Source: Deltaproteobacteria bacterium (lineage in GTDB: Bacteria > Myxococcota_A > UBA9042 > PHBI01). From it: 64,000 bases of DNA. Position 1 is the stretch's first letter. Each line of letters starts with the position of its first letter. The stretch lies in NCBI GenBank assembly GCA_020632715.1, contig JACKFA010000004.1:434001-498000 (forward strand), read 5' to 3'. The notes beneath the pieces are model-generated. The model had not been told where the DNA came from, searched no databases, and was given only the letters and a program-made list of their open reading frames with translations. The position numbers and the translations under genes were made by a program. This document shows, one piece after another, positions 43,674 through 53,929 of this stretch.

Positions 43674-46600
43674 ATGCGCGACGCGTTCGGCGCGGCCACC
43701 GCCATCGTCCTCGCCCTGTGCGCGCTCCCTGCCGCTGCGCGCGCGGCGACCCCGACCCCGAGCACGAACCTCGCGGTCCGGCTGACCACGGCGCCGACGC
43801 ACGACGGCAACGAGGGGCTGGTCTATCGCGTCGAGGTCACGAACACCGGCACGAGCCCCGTCTTCGGCGCGGTCCTGACCTTCACGGGCGAGCCCGGCGT
43901 CGACCTCGGCGACACCGACGTCGACAACGTGGAGACCCACGCGGGCGACGGCGACTACAACCCGTTCGTCACGCGCGACGGCGGGTCGGACTGGGTGTGG
44001 CCGTGGGCGGCCGGCGACACCGTCACGTTCGGCGACCCGAGCCCCGAGGGCTGGCAGTACTACCTCGACCGCGGCCTCGAGCCGGGCGCGATGATCCGCT
44101 TCGACCTCGTCGGCGCGCAGCTCCCCGCCGGGCTCGCGGACGGCTCCGTCATCACGCTCGGCGTCACGCTCTCGAGCGACGACCCCGAGACCGTCGAGGA
44201 CGACCTCGGCGACAACGTCGCGAGCGCCGTCGCGGTCCACCGCGAGGCGGACGTCTTCGCGACGAAGACCATGACGCTCGCGGGGGGCGCCACCGGGCCG
44301 GCGCAGCTCGGCGACGTCATCGAGGTGGAGATCGGCTACGGCAACGCGGGCGCCGCGTCCGCCGCCGTCGTCGACCTCTACGACGACCTCCCCGCCGGCG
44401 TCGCCTACGTCATGGGCTCCCTCTCGGGCCTCCCGTCGACCTACGACTGGGGCTTCGAGCGCGACACGGAGGAGCCGCCCGACGTCGCGGACGGGGAGCC
44501 CGATCCGAGCGTGCGCGCCATCGCCATCGCGGGTCCGCTCGGCGCGCGCGACGACGGCGCCTGGGCGATGTCCGGCGAGGCGCTCCGCGACGGCGAGCGC
44601 GACCACACGGACGTCTACGGCGGGCGCGTCCGGGCGACGCGCGAGGGCGGCACCTGGCGCAGCCCCGCGCTCCCCGAGGGCGGCACGCCGCCGGCGACCT
44701 GGGGGCGCGTCACGCTCGGCGGCCTGAGCGGGGCCGCGGGCGACGTGACCGTGAGCGTCCTCGACGCCGAAGACGACGCCCCCATCGACGGCTTCGCGGG
44801 GCTCGTGCCCGACGGCGCCGGCGCCGTCGACCTGAGCGCCCTCGACCCGGCCGAGCACCCCGCGATCCGCGTCGAGGTGACGCTCCGCGGCGAGGCGGAG
44901 CTCGTCCCGAACGACAGCGGCGCGACGCACCTCCTCGCGAGCCCGGTGCTGGGCGCGCCGGAGGGCGGGCTCCGGGAGTTCCCGTACTTCATGAGCCCGC
45001 GCGGCGAGATCGCGGTCAACGTGTACGACCCGGACGCGGGCACCGACAGCTTCGCGTTCCTCGTGCCGGACGGCGCCGGCGGCTACGACCGCGCGCGGAT
45101 CCCGGCCGTCGACGCGCTCGGGGCGAACACCTACCCGGTCCACTTCGATGACGAGCTGCTCGCGCTCTACAGCTGGGACACGGGCACCTACACGCTCCTC
45201 GGTCGCGACGACCCCGCCTCGCCCTGGGTCGTCCGGGCCGCCGGCGAGACCGGCGGCGGCACGAACTACAACGACCCGACCGGCTACCGCCTCGACGACG
45301 GGCGCTTCATCCTGGCGCTCGGCTACTACGACGAGGTCGAGGACACCACGCGCGTCGACGTCGTCGTACAGGACTTCATCGACCCCACGGTCTTCCGCAC
45401 GACCTCCTTCCTGCTCCCGAGCGCGGACACCTACCTCGTGGGCGTCCACCCGAGCGGCGACCTCTTCATCGGCGAGAACGACGGCGCCGTGTTCGTCGCC
45501 CACCACGACGGCGACTTCGCCGGCTACGAGCTCGAGGCGGTCCCGACCGACGACGAGGACGCGCTCTTCGAGGGCACGATGACCGACGCCCAGACCACGA
45601 CGCGCGCGCTCTGCTTCGCCAACGCCGCCGACGTCGACGCGACGAGCGTCCTCGAGGAGCGTGACGGCGCCTGGGTCGTGAGTCGCCTCCCGGCCCCGGA
45701 GGGCGCGAACAACGCCTACTGCCGCGACATCCTCGGCGACGGCGACGGCGTCCCGGTCGGGCATTTCAACCTGGACGGCGTGAACCAGGCGGTCGCGTGG
45801 CTCCGCGACGACGCCGGCGACTACGTCCCGACCCCGCTCTCGACCGGCGACGACGGCGTCGTCTACGACTTCGGCGGCGTCACCGCCGACCGTGGCGCGC
45901 TCATCGCCTACTCGGTCGCCGGCGGCCCCGCGGTCGGCGTGTTCCGCCTCGCGGACGGCGCCGTCACGGGCTGGGCCCTCCCGATCTCGCTCGCCGAGGG
46001 CTGGCGCTTCGAGACGCAGGTCGACTACTACCAGCGCCAGGACGGGTTCATCGGCTACGCGTACCTCCGCAGCTCGAACCAGACGTTCGCGGGCGTCCCG
46101 GACCTCGCCGAGCCGTCGGGCTATCGCCTGGTCGAGCTCGCGACCCCCGCCGGCTGGGACCAGAGCTCGGCCCAGGTCGTCGGCGGCCCGGGAGGGGCCG
46201 TCGTCGGCTCGAGCTATCGCTACAGGGACGGCCTGAACGAGTACGTGACCACGGTCTGGCCCGTGTCTCCGGGAGCGACCACGGCGAGCGGGCTCGCGCT
46301 CGCGGCCGTGGAGGGCCCCCCGATCGCGACGATCCTCGGGACCGGCGGCGTCTTCGCGGTCGGCTACGCCGACAACCCGCTCGACGACGTCGCCGCGGGG
46401 CCCCCGTCGGACCAGGACCAGCCGCTCCCGCAGGCCGCGGTCATCCCCGGCGGCGTCGAAGGGAACGACACCGCCGCCGACTTCTCGCAGACCGACCTCG
46501 ACGGCGACGCGCTCGTCTGGTTCCCCGAGTGGGGCTCCGCGCCCGACGACTACGCCTACCGCCTCCTGCCGCGCCCGTACCGCACGCGCGACAACCACGC

Positions 46601-49600
46601 CGCCTTCGTGACCGAGGACGGCGCCATCGCCGGCTGGGGCATCGACGTCGACGCCCACAACGTCGCCATCGCCTGGCTGCCCGAGGGCGACGGCGGCGCC
46701 TACGTCGCGAAGCCCCTCCTCTTCGACCGCGCGAGCCGCTTCTCGCTCGACGAGGAGGACCTCGTCCACGTCAGCGCGCGGAACGGCAACTACGCCGGCA
46801 AGTACGCCTTCGGCTATGGCTTCGACGCCGCCGGCGACTGGCGGCAGGTCGCCGTGATGCGCGCCGAGCACGTCGCGAGCGGGTTCGCCGTGCTGCCCGC
46901 CTTCTGGGACTTCAACGTGACCGACATGGCGATCGACACGCGCGCCGGCATGATGGGCTTCCGCGGCCCGGACGGCCTGCCGCGCGTCTGGACGGCCGAC
47001 GAGAACGGCGACGTCGTCTACGAGACGCTCCCCTCGGGCGACCTCGAGGGGGAGGTCGTCGACATCTTCAACGGGCGCGTGCTCGGCGTCCTCTACGCCG
47101 ACGACGGCGACCACGTCGTCGTCTGGGAGCGCGACGGCGGCGGCGGCTGGCTCATGGCCGACTACGGCGTGGACGACGAGCCCATCGGGCTCGGGCCCGA
47201 GGGGCAGGTGCTCGTCGACGGCTACCCGTTCCCGCACTTCCTCGTGCCCGACGGCGACGGCGGCGCGAGCGTCGTGCTCCTCGACGAGGCGGGCCTGACG
47301 CCCAACTCCCACGCCTACGACCTCCGGAACCCGCACCACCTCGCGGGCCTGCGCGACGGCTTCCTCATGGTCTCGTTCTGGGAGCCCGGCGACATCACGA
47401 ACCAGCAGGTCGCCGTCGCGCCGCTGCCGACCGTCGCCGAGCCGACCTTCTGCTTCACCATCGCGAAGAGCACCAACGGCGCCGCCGCGTACTATCACCG
47501 CGCCGGGAGCTTCGTCCTCGACGCGTTCGGCGGCTATCGCCCGTCCGTCACGTACTACACGTGGCGCCCCGACGGCCGCTTCGGCGAGACCGAGGCGTGG
47601 ATCACCTACGAGCTCCGGGAGAAGGAGTACCTCGCGTTCAGCGACGTGATCGGCCTCGCGAGCGCCAACGGCAACCTGGCCGCGCCCATCATCGGCCAGG
47701 CCACCCCCCGCGGCCCCGCCGCGTGGTGGCCCTGGGACGCCCCCGACCGCTACGTCGGCATCGAGACCCGGCGCGACGACGGCGGCCTCGCCGACGTCCT
47801 CACGCGCGTCGGGAGCGACGTCTTCAACTTCTCGAACCCCGAGCAGCTCGAGCTCTGGGGGAGCGACCTCGCGACGACCGCCGGGTTCACCGGGATCACC
47901 GTCGAGTACGCGCCGGGCGCCGCGACGCTCCGCTATCAGCTCGTCGTGACCGACGTCTGCGCGCCCCTCGAGAACGTCGTGTGGGCGTCGGCGCGGGTCG
48001 GCGAGGCGAACGAGGCGAACAACGAGGCGCGCGCGGTGCTCCCCGTCGCGGGCGCCGCGCTCACCGCCGTCGTGACGCCCTCGGCCGCGACGGTCGCGCC
48101 CGGGGGCTCGCTCGCGTTCACGGTCGTCGTCACGAACGTCGGCGACGCCCCCGTCATCGGCGCCTCGTACGTCTTCGAGCTGCCGCCCGAGCTCGACCTC
48201 GACCCGCTCGACGGCGAGCTCGTCGCGGAGGGCGGGGCCCTCGGCGCGGGGCAGTCCGCGACGCTCGGGCCGTTCGCGGCCGAGGTCGGCGCGCTCGAGC
48301 CCGGCACCACGCTCACCGGCGCCGTGACCGTCACCGTGCCGACGGGCGGCGAGTGCGACGGCGTCGAGGTCAGCGCGAGCGGCGCCGCCACGGTCGTGGC
48401 CGGTGGGGCCGCGAACGTCTGGGTCGCCGTCGACGCGCCGGCCGCCGCGGCCGTCGGCGCCGCCTTCCCCGTGGTCGTGCGCTACGGGAACGACGGCGAC
48501 GCCGACGCCTCCGACGTGGTCGTCACCTTCGCGCCGCCGGCGGGCCTCCAGGTCGTGGGCGACGCGCAGGCCCTCGTGACCTCGCTCGCGGCGCTCCCGG
48601 CCGGCGAGGAGGGCGCCATCACCTACGTCCTCGCGGCCGAGGGCTGCGGCGCGGTCGGCAGCGACGCCACGTCCGCCGCGTCGATCGCCGCCGCGGAGGA
48701 CGCCGACCCCGACGACGACGCCGCGAGCGCCACGACCGCGATCACGGCGCCCGCCGCCGCGCTCTCGGCGCGCGTCGTGGCCGACCGCGCCTCGGCCCCG
48801 GCCGGCGCGGTGACGCGCTGGGTGCTCCACTACCGGAACGACGGCGCCACCGCGGTCGACGGCGTCGTCGTGACCGCCGAGGTGCCGTCCGGCGGCGCCC
48901 TCGTGGCGCGCTCGCTCTCGGCGGGCGAGGCCGCGGACGGCGTCATCACCGTCGCCGCGGGCGCGCTGCCGGCCGGCGCGGCCGGCGCCATCACCTTCGC
49001 GACGACCGCCGGCGACGGCCCGCAGACGGGCGCGGTCGCGATCACCGGCGCGGGGGCGTGCCTCACGGCCGGCGCCTACGACACCGTCGCCGCGGGCGGC
49101 GGCGCGCTGGTCATCGTCAAGACGGCCGACCGCGCGGCGGCGTGCGGCGGCGAGATCGCGTGGGCGCTCACGGTCGCCAACCAGGGCGCGAGCGACGTCG
49201 CGGACGTCGTCATCGCGGACGCCGTGCCCGACGGCCTCGCGCTCGTCGCCGGGAGCGTCGTGGGCGACGCCGACGAGGCCGGGCTCCCCGCGCTGCGCTG
49301 GCACGTGGGCGCCATCCGCGCCGGCGAGGCCGTGACCGTCGGCTACCGCACGAGCGCCCCGGGCGAGGAGGCCGACGGCGCCTTCGTCGGGGGGGCGGCG
49401 ACGGTCGAGGACGGCGCGGGCGCGCGGCTCGCGACGAGCAACGGCGGGCCGGTCCGCGTCGCGTGCGGCAATACCCCGCACCTCCGCGCGACGACGACCG
49501 CCGGCTGCGGGGCGCCGGGCGACGACGTGGTCGTGACCCTCGCCTGGGACGCGGGGGACGCCGTCGCGGCCGCGACCGTCGCCGAGCGCGTGCCGGAGGG

Positions 49601-51470
49601 CCTCGTCTGGCGGTCGGGGGGCGACTACGACGCGGAGACCGGCGTCGTGACGTTCGGGCCGCTCGAGCTGCCGGCGGGCGGCGCGGGGGAGCTCTCGTAC
49701 ACGGCGACGATCGCGCCCGGTACGCCCTCGGGCGCGCTCGTCCTCGGCCGCGCCTGGCTCGTGGGCGGCGCGCAGCCGGTCGTGGCGAACGCGATCGCGG
49801 CGCCCGTCGTGGTCTGCGACGACGGCGACGCCTGCACGGTCGACACCTGCGGCGGCGGCACGTGCGGCCACGCGCCCGCCGCGGCCGACGCGCGCTGCGA
49901 CGACGGCGACGCCTGCACGACGGGCGACGTCTGCGGCGAGGACGGCGCCTGCGCCGGGGCGCCCGTGGTCTGCGGCGTCATCGCGGGCACGTGCGCCGTG
50001 GCGACTTGCGACCCGGAGACGGGCGCCTGCAGCGACGCGGACCTCGCCACGGCGCCAATCGACACCCCGTGCGACGACGGCGCGGTCTGCACGATAGGCG
50101 ACGCGTGCGACGCCGCGGGCGCCTGCGTCGGCGCGCCCCCGAGCGACGACGACCTCGCGCACGCCTGGGTCTTCGTGCCCGACGGCGACACGGCGATCGT
50201 CTGGGTGGGGGCCGAGAAGGCGCCGCCGCTCGCGCTCGGGAACGGCTTCTACCGGCGCCACCACGTCGCGTTCCTGCCGCCGGAGGGCGACCCGCTCGCG
50301 GCGATGCCGCGGATCGGCGACGACGTCGGCGCGCTCTCGGAGCTCTCGGCCGCGCTCTGCGCGCGCGTGGCCGACGTGGCGCTCGTGCAGATCGACGTGC
50401 CGATCGCCTGCGAGCCCGGCGTGAACAGCTTCTCGCTCGCGCCCATCGACGCGCAGTGGAACGCGTTCGTGTGCGGCGACTACGTGGGCCTCACCGACGC
50501 GAAGGGGCGCGTCGCCGCGGCCGGGGAGCTGACGACGGCGGCGGGCGGCTTCTCGGTGGCCGAGTGGGTGGAGCCGGTGCCGATCACGCTCGACGCGAAC
50601 CGCCAGCCGAGCCGCCCCGAGGATCTGCAGGTGCAGAACGCCGGGGAGCCGGGGAAGGCGCTCTACGTCGGCGGGCACGCGGTGCTCGCGGCGGGGCAGG
50701 TCTACGGCGACGTCGTGCACACGGCGGAGCTCGACGAGGCCTTCACCTTCTCGGGGACGGTGACGCTGAAGGAGGGCGGGCGCTACGTGCACGCGAACCC
50801 GATCGCCTTCCCGGAGCGCTGCCAGGACTTCCGCGACCTCTCGCGCTACCTGAAGGGGGTGCCGAGCAACGGCGTGGCGATCGCCGAGTTCTGGGGCGGG
50901 CTCAAGCTGCGCTGCCGGAGCGGCGCCCAGACGAAGGCGGACTGCGCGGCGGCGGCGCCGTCGGAGAGCCCCGACTTCACCTACGTCTTCCACGTCGACG
51001 CGACGCCGTGGGCGGGCGGCGGCGGCGGCCCGTACCTGAACCCGGGCGATCTCGTCGTCCCCGACGGCGCGAGCGTGCTCGTGAGCTTCGAGGGGCAGCC
51101 GTCCATCGCGTTCCGCGACGGGCAGCTGCGCTTCAAGTTCGCGGGCGGCAACCCCGCGGATCCGCACGGGGTCGAGGCGGTGCTCAACTTCCCCGACACC
51201 GGCGCGCTGCGGCTCGAGCGCTACGGGCTCGAGGGGAGCCTCTTCGCGCCGAGCGCGGCCGTCGTGGCGACGAACTACGAGCAGTACGGCTTCGTCGTGG
51301 CCGGGCGCCTCGAGCAGACGACGGTCGCGTGGGCGCCGGTCGCGCTGCGCCTCCCGGGCTGGGCGGGGCACCTCACCGTGAAGACGAGCTGCGCGCCGGG
51401 CTACGAGCCGCCGGCGAACCAGACGCCGCTCCCGTCGAGCGACGTGGAGCCGGACGAGATCTACCCGTGA
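43674..51470 (+). CDS. Giant secreted protein with DUF11/CARDB-like repeats and C-terminal choice-of-anchor-A domain
   Basis: 2598 residues, signal peptide 1-24 (ATAIVLALCALPAAARA). N-terminal DUF11-like domain (VYRVEVTNTGTSPVFGAVLT). Residues about 480-1440 are a beta-rich region with recurrent AWLRDD/AIAWLPEGDGG/VVWERDGGGG units resembling HAF/propeller repeats. About 1460-2040 are CARDB/DUF11 repeats (VTNVGDAPVIGASYVFELPP, NDGDADASDVVVTF, NQGASDVADVVIADAVPDGL). About 2045-2155 is a Cys-rich C-DDGDACT array. About 2160-2598 is a choice-of-anchor-A domain (SVLVSFEGQPSIAFRDGQLR, VEAVLNFPDTGALRLERYG, GSLFAPSAAVVATNYEQYGF VVAG). No recognisable C-terminal sorting signal follows, unlike other such proteins. 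Presumably extracellular matrix or surface layer (inference). Confidence 0.85.
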   Translation: MRDAFGAATAIVLALCALPAAARAATPTPSTNLAVRLTTAPTHDGNEGLVYRVEVTNTGTSPVFGAVLTFTGEPGVDLGDTDVDNVETHAGDGDYNPFVTRDGGSDWVWPWAAGDTVTFGDPSPEGWQYYLDRGLEPGAMIRFDLVGAQLPAGLADGSVITLGVTLSSDDPETVEDDLGDNVASAVAVHREADVFATKTMTLAGGATGPAQLGDVIEVEIGYGNAGAASAAVVDLYDDLPAGVAYVMGSLSGLPSTYDWGFERDTEEPPDVADGEPDPSVRAIAIAGPLGARDDGAWAMSGEALRDGERDHTDVYGGRVRATREGGTWRSPALPEGGTPPATWGRVTLGGLSGAAGDVTVSVLDAEDDAPIDGFAGLVPDGAGAVDLSALDPAEHPAIRVEVTLRGEAELVPNDSGATHLLASPVLGAPEGGLREFPYFMSPRGEIAVNVYDPDAGTDSFAFLVPDGAGGYDRARIPAVDALGANTYPVHFDDELLALYSWDTGTYTLLGRDDPASPWVVRAAGETGGGTNYNDPTGYRLDDGRFILALGYYDEVEDTTRVDVVVQDFIDPTVFRTTSFLLPSADTYLVGVHPSGDLFIGENDGAVFVAHHDGDFAGYELEAVPTDDEDALFEGTMTDAQTTTRALCFANAADVDATSVLEERDGAWVVSRLPAPEGANNAYCRDILGDGDGVPVGHFNLDGVNQAVAWLRDDAGDYVPTPLSTGDDGVVYDFGGVTADRGALIAYSVAGGPAVGVFRLADGAVTGWALPISLAEGWRFETQVDYYQRQDGFIGYAYLRSSNQTFAGVPDLAEPSGYRLVELATPAGWDQSSAQVVGGPGGAVVGSSYRYRDGLNEYVTTVWPVSPGATTASGLALAAVEGPPIATILGTGGVFAVGYADNPLDDVAAGPPSDQDQPLPQAAVIPGGVEGNDTAADFSQTDLDGDALVWFPEWGSAPDDYAYRLLPRPYRTRDNHAAFVTEDGAIAGWGIDVDAHNVAIAWLPEGDGGAYVAKPLLFDRASRFSLDEEDLVHVSARNGNYAGKYAFGYGFDAAGDWRQVAVMRAEHVASGFAVLPAFWDFNVTDMAIDTRAGMMGFRGPDGLPRVWTADENGDVVYETLPSGDLEGEVVDIFNGRVLGVLYADDGDHVVVWERDGGGGWLMADYGVDDEPIGLGPEGQVLVDGYPFPHFLVPDGDGGASVVLLDEAGLTPNSHAYDLRNPHHLAGLRDGFLMVSFWEPGDITNQQVAVAPLPTVAEPTFCFTIAKSTNGAAAYYHRAGSFVLDAFGGYRPSVTYYTWRPDGRFGETEAWITYELREKEYLAFSDVIGLASANGNLAAPIIGQATPRGPAAWWPWDAPDRYVGIETRRDDGGLADVLTRVGSDVFNFSNPEQLELWGSDLATTAGFTGITVEYAPGAATLRYQLVVTDVCAPLENVVWASARVGEANEANNEARAVLPVAGAALTAVVTPSAATVAPGGSLAFTVVVTNVGDAPVIGASYVFELPPELDLDPLDGELVAEGGALGAGQSATLGPFAAEVGALEPGTTLTGAVTVTVPTGGECDGVEVSASGAATVVAGGAANVWVAVDAPAAAAVGAAFPVVVRYGNDGDADASDVVVTFAPPAGLQVVGDAQALVTSLAALPAGEEGAITYVLAAEGCGAVGSDATSAASIAAAEDADPDDDAASATTAITAPAAALSARVVADRASAPAGAVTRWVLHYRNDGATAVDGVVVTAEVPSGGALVARSLSAGEAADGVITVAAGALPAGAAGAITFATTAGDGPQTGAVAITGAGACLTAGAYDTVAAGGGALVIVKTADRAAACGGEIAWALTVANQGASDVADVVIADAVPDGLALVAGSVVGDADEAGLPALRWHVGAIRAGEAVTVGYRTSAPGEEADGAFVGGAATVEDGAGARLATSNGGPVRVACGNTPHLRATTTAGCGAPGDDVVVTLAWDAGDAVAAATVAERVPEGLVWRSGGDYDAETGVVTFGPLELPAGGAGELSYTATIAPGTPSGALVLGRAWLVGGAQPVVANAIAAPVVVCDDGDACTVDTCGGGTCGHAPAAADARCDDGDACTTGDVCGEDGACAGAPVVCGVIAGTCAVATCDPETGACSDADLATAPIDTPCDDGAVCTIGDACDAAGACVGAPPSDDDLAHAWVFVPDGDTAIVWVGAEKAPPLALGNGFYRRHHVAFLPPEGDPLAAMPRIGDDVGALSELSAALCARVADVALVQIDVPIACEPGVNSFSLAPIDAQWNAFVCGDYVGLTDAKGRVAAAGELTTAAGGFSVAEWVEPVPITLDANRQPSRPEDLQVQNAGEPGKALYVGGHAVLAAGQVYGDVVHTAELDEAFTFSGTVTLKEGGRYVHANPIAFPERCQDFRDLSRYLKGVPSNGVAIAEFWGGLKLRCRSGAQTKADCAAAAPSESPDFTYVFHVDATPWAGGGGGPYLNPGDLVVPDGASVLVSFEGQPSIAFRDGQLRFKFAGGNPADPHGVEAVLNFPDTGALRLERYGLEGSLFAPSAAVVATNYEQYGFVVAGRLEQTTVAWAPVALRLPGWAGHLTVKTSCAPGYEPPANQTPLPSSDVEPDEIYP

Positions 51471-51485
51471 CGACGACGGCGCCCC

Positions 51486-52598
51486 TCAGCCGAGGAGCGC
51501 GAGCAGCACGTCGTCCATGAGGAGGAGCCCGGCGTCGGTGAGGCGGATCCGGGTCCCCGCGAGCTCGATCCGCCCGAGCGCCGCCTGCGCGCGCGCCGCC
51601 GGCAGGAAGCGCGCCTCGTCGGGCGCGAGGTCGACGCCCGTGTCGAGGCGGCGTAGCCCGGTCATCACGCGCTCGAAGGCGGCCGTCGCGGCGTCGGGCT
51701 CGGCGCGCTCGACCTCGGGCAGCGCCCCCTGCGCGAGCGCCTCCTGCCAGCGCTTCACGCGCGGGTGGTTCTTCCAGCGCGCGCGCCCGTCCCAGCCGTG
51801 CGCGCCGGGGCCGAGCCCCACGTAGGGGAGCCCGTCCCAGTAGCGGTGATTGTGCACTGCAGCATGCCCCGGGAGCGCATAGTTCGAGACCTCGTAGTGC
51901 TCGTATCCCGCACTGCACAACGCCTCGCGCGCGGCCTCGAAGAGGTCGGCCTGGAGGTCCGAGTCGGGCACCGTGACCGCGCCCCGCGCGACGTCGCGGG
52001 CGAGGAGCGTCCCCGGCTCCACGGTGAGGCCGTACACCGAGAGGTGCGGCGCGCCGAGGGCGACGGCGCGCGCGAGGTCCTCGCGCCACGAGGCGAGGGT
52101 CTGCCCGGGCACGCCGAAGATGAGGTCGACGCTGTAGCTCCGGAAGCCGGCGCCCGCGAGGCGGCGCACGGCGGCGATCGCGTCATCGGCGCTGTGGCGG
52201 CGGGTGAGCGCGGCGAGGTGGTCGTCGCGGAGGGCCTGCACCCCGAGCGACACGCGGTTCACGCCGAGCGCGAGCACCCCGGCGACCCAGGCGTCGTCGA
52301 CCTGACCGGGGTTCGCCTCGAGCGTGACCTCGGCGCCGTCGGCCACGCCGATCCCGTCGCGCGCGGCGCAGACGAAGCGCGCGAGTTCGGGGAGGGCCCA
52401 GAGGCTCGGCGTGCCGCCGCCCACGTAGAGCGTGGGCGCGGGGCCCGCCGGCGCGCGCAGGGCGAGCTCGGCGAGGAGCGCGTCGGTGAAGGCCCGCTGC
52501 GGCACGCGCCGCGGCGTCTGCAGCGGGAAGTCGCAGTAGGTGCAGCGGTGCGTGCAGTACGGGAAGTGCACGTAGAGCCCGGCCACGCCGGCGCTCAT
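51486..52598 (-). CDS. hemW: HemW-like radical SAM protein
   Basis: 370 residues from ATG 52598. Radical-SAM cluster motif YVHFPYCTHRCTYCDFPLQT (C-x3-C-x2-C), TLYVGGGTPSLWALPEL (SAM), TLEANPGQVDDA, NRVSLGVQALRDDHLAALTR RHSADD and VDLIFGVPGQTLASW, and HemW-type C-terminus (YEHYEVSNYALPGHAAVHNH, YVGLGPGAHGWDG). HemW proteins bind heme and act as heme chaperones rather than as coproporphyrinogen oxidases (HemN), whose extra Cys in the motif is absent here. Its start overlaps the preceding stop (ATGA), so it is translationally coupled to the upstream gene. Confidence 0.88.
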   Translation of the reverse strand: MSAGVAGLYVHFPYCTHRCTYCDFPLQTPRRVPQRAFTDALLAELALRAPAGPAPTLYVGGGTPSLWALPELARFVCAARDGIGVADGAEVTLEANPGQVDDAWVAGVLALGVNRVSLGVQALRDDHLAALTRRHSADDAIAAVRRLAGAGFRSYSVDLIFGVPGQTLASWREDLARAVALGAPHLSVYGLTVEPGTLLARDVARGAVTVPDSDLQADLFEAAREALCSAGYEHYEVSNYALPGHAAVHNHRYWDGLPYVGLGPGAHGWDGRARWKNHPRVKRWQEALAQGALPEVERAEPDAATAAFERVMTGLRRLDTGVDLAPDEARFLPAARAQAALGRIELAGTRIRLTDAGLLLMDDVLLALLG

Positions 52599-53929
52599 CG
52601 CGTGTAGACCTCGACCGTCTCGGGCAGGTAGCGCTCGTCGAGCGGCGCGTCCCACTCGGGCCCCTCGACCGCGAAGATCCGCTCGGGCACGCCCGCGACG
52701 AGGTCCATCACGGCGACGCTCCCGGGCTGCGCGAAGGCCGTCCCCGAGAGCTTCCCGCCGACGTCCGCGAGCGCGCCCACCGACACCACGGACAGCGCGC
52801 CGTAGCGCCCCTTGAAGTACACGCGGTGCCCGGCGGAGACGAACGCCGTGACGCGCGCGCGCAGGAGCAGCTCGTAGACCTGGAGCTTCATGTTCAGCGC
52901 GCCGGCGCCGTCGTCCGCGAACTTGTGGAGCGGCAGGTACGAGACGACGACGCGGCTCTCGTAGACCTGCGCCTCCTCGAGGCGGCGGCGCATCCAGGCG
53001 AGGTTCTCCTCGGAGAGGCCGCGCTCGGGGTCGCCCGCGACGACGAGGAAGAAGGCGCCCTTGAAGGAGAACGCGTAGCGCACGGGGTAGTCGCTGCCGT
53101 CGACCAGCGTGAGCTCGGGGCGGCGCACGCGCCCGCCGGCCGCGACGTCGGGCGGCGCCATGGCCCAGACCATCTCGGCGCCGGCGCCGGTGACGGGGCG
53201 GGCGATCCGGTCGCGGGCGCGGTCCCAGTCGGCGTCGCCGCCGCCGATGGGGACGATCCCGCCGACGTGGACGACGAGATCGGGCCCGAGGCGCTCCATC
53301 AGCGAGGCCACGACGGGCTGCGGATCGGTTGTGGCCGCGCTGTCGGCGACGAAGAGCACGCGCCCGGCGGACGGCCCGGGCCGGGGCTTCGCGGGGAAGC
53401 TCGCCGCGCCGGCTTCGCCGCCGTCCTGGCCGCCCGCGCCGCTGTCGCCGAGGATCGTGACCGGGAGGCGCTCGAGGGGGATCACGTGCGTCGAGGTGAG
53501 CGACCAGTCGCCGTCGCTGAGCGTGAGCGTGACCTGCTCGTCGGCCTGCCCCGAGAGGAAGGTGTGCGACGTGCTGCAGCCGTCGGACGCGGGCGTCCCG
53601 TCGCCGAAGGTCCAGCGGCACTCGGCCGTCTCGCGCCCCTTCGGGAACGCGTCGACCTTCAGGTGCACGGCCGTCGGGCGGTACACCTGGAGCTCCTCGG
53701 GGTCCGAGCTCCAGTAGAGCCCGGCCGCCTCCGCGGGGTCGCCAGCCGGCTCCCCGCCGGCGGGCGCTGGCGCGGAGACCGAGGGGGCGCCTGCGTCGGC
53801 GACGTCGAGCGCGGCGAGCGCGCGGCCCTCGAGCCCCTCGACGACCTTGGCCTCGGCGCCGCCGCACGCGCCGGCGAGCGCGCCCAGGGCCGCGAGCGCG
53901 ACCCCCACGATGATGTGCTCCGTCCGCAT
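52595..53929 (-). CDS. Lipoprotein with PKD-like and degenerate calcineurin-like phosphoesterase domains
   Basis: 444 residues. Lipobox L-A-G-A-C (VALAALGALAGACGG). A linker is followed by a PKD-type Ig segment with the signature WTFGDGTPASDGCSTSHTF (about 105-130). From about 185 a calcineurin-like fold: GRVLFVADSAATTDPQ, LGPDLVVHVGGIVPIGGGDA, VRYAFSFKGAFFLVVAGDPE RGLSEENLAWM, RVVVSYLPLHKF and FVSAGHRVYFKG. The metal ligands of phosphoesterases (DxH, GDxxD, GN(H/D), GHxH) are replaced here by ADS, VGGIV, YLP and GHRVY, so catalysis is unlikely. Start at 53929 couples to the lipid-kinase stop (TGATG); 53941 is an alternative. Confidence 0.75.
   Translation of the reverse strand: MRTEHIIVGVALAALGALAGACGGAEAKVVEGLEGRALAALDVADAGAPSVSAPAPAGGEPAGDPAEAAGLYWSSDPEELQVYRPTAVHLKVDAFPKGRETAECRWTFGDGTPASDGCSTSHTFLSGQADEQVTLTLSDGDWSLTSTHVIPLERLPVTILGDSGAGGQDGGEAGAASFPAKPRPGPSAGRVLFVADSAATTDPQPVVASLMERLGPDLVVHVGGIVPIGGGDADWDRARDRIARPVTGAGAEMVWAMAPPDVAAGGRVRRPELTLVDGSDYPVRYAFSFKGAFFLVVAGDPERGLSEENLAWMRRRLEEAQVYESRVVVSYLPLHKFADDGAGALNMKLQVYELLLRARVTAFVSAGHRVYFKGRYGALSVVSVGALADVGGKLSGTAFAQPGSVAVMDLVAGVPERIFAVEGPEWDAPLDERYLPETVEVYTR

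Noticed and set aside
43479..51371. Minus-strand open frame of about 2630 codons
   Set aside because: Antisense shadow of the choice-of-anchor-A protein; no signal peptide or motifs.
52595..53929. Active metallophosphoesterase
   Set aside because: Metal-binding motifs DxH, GDxxD, GNH and GHxH are all substituted.
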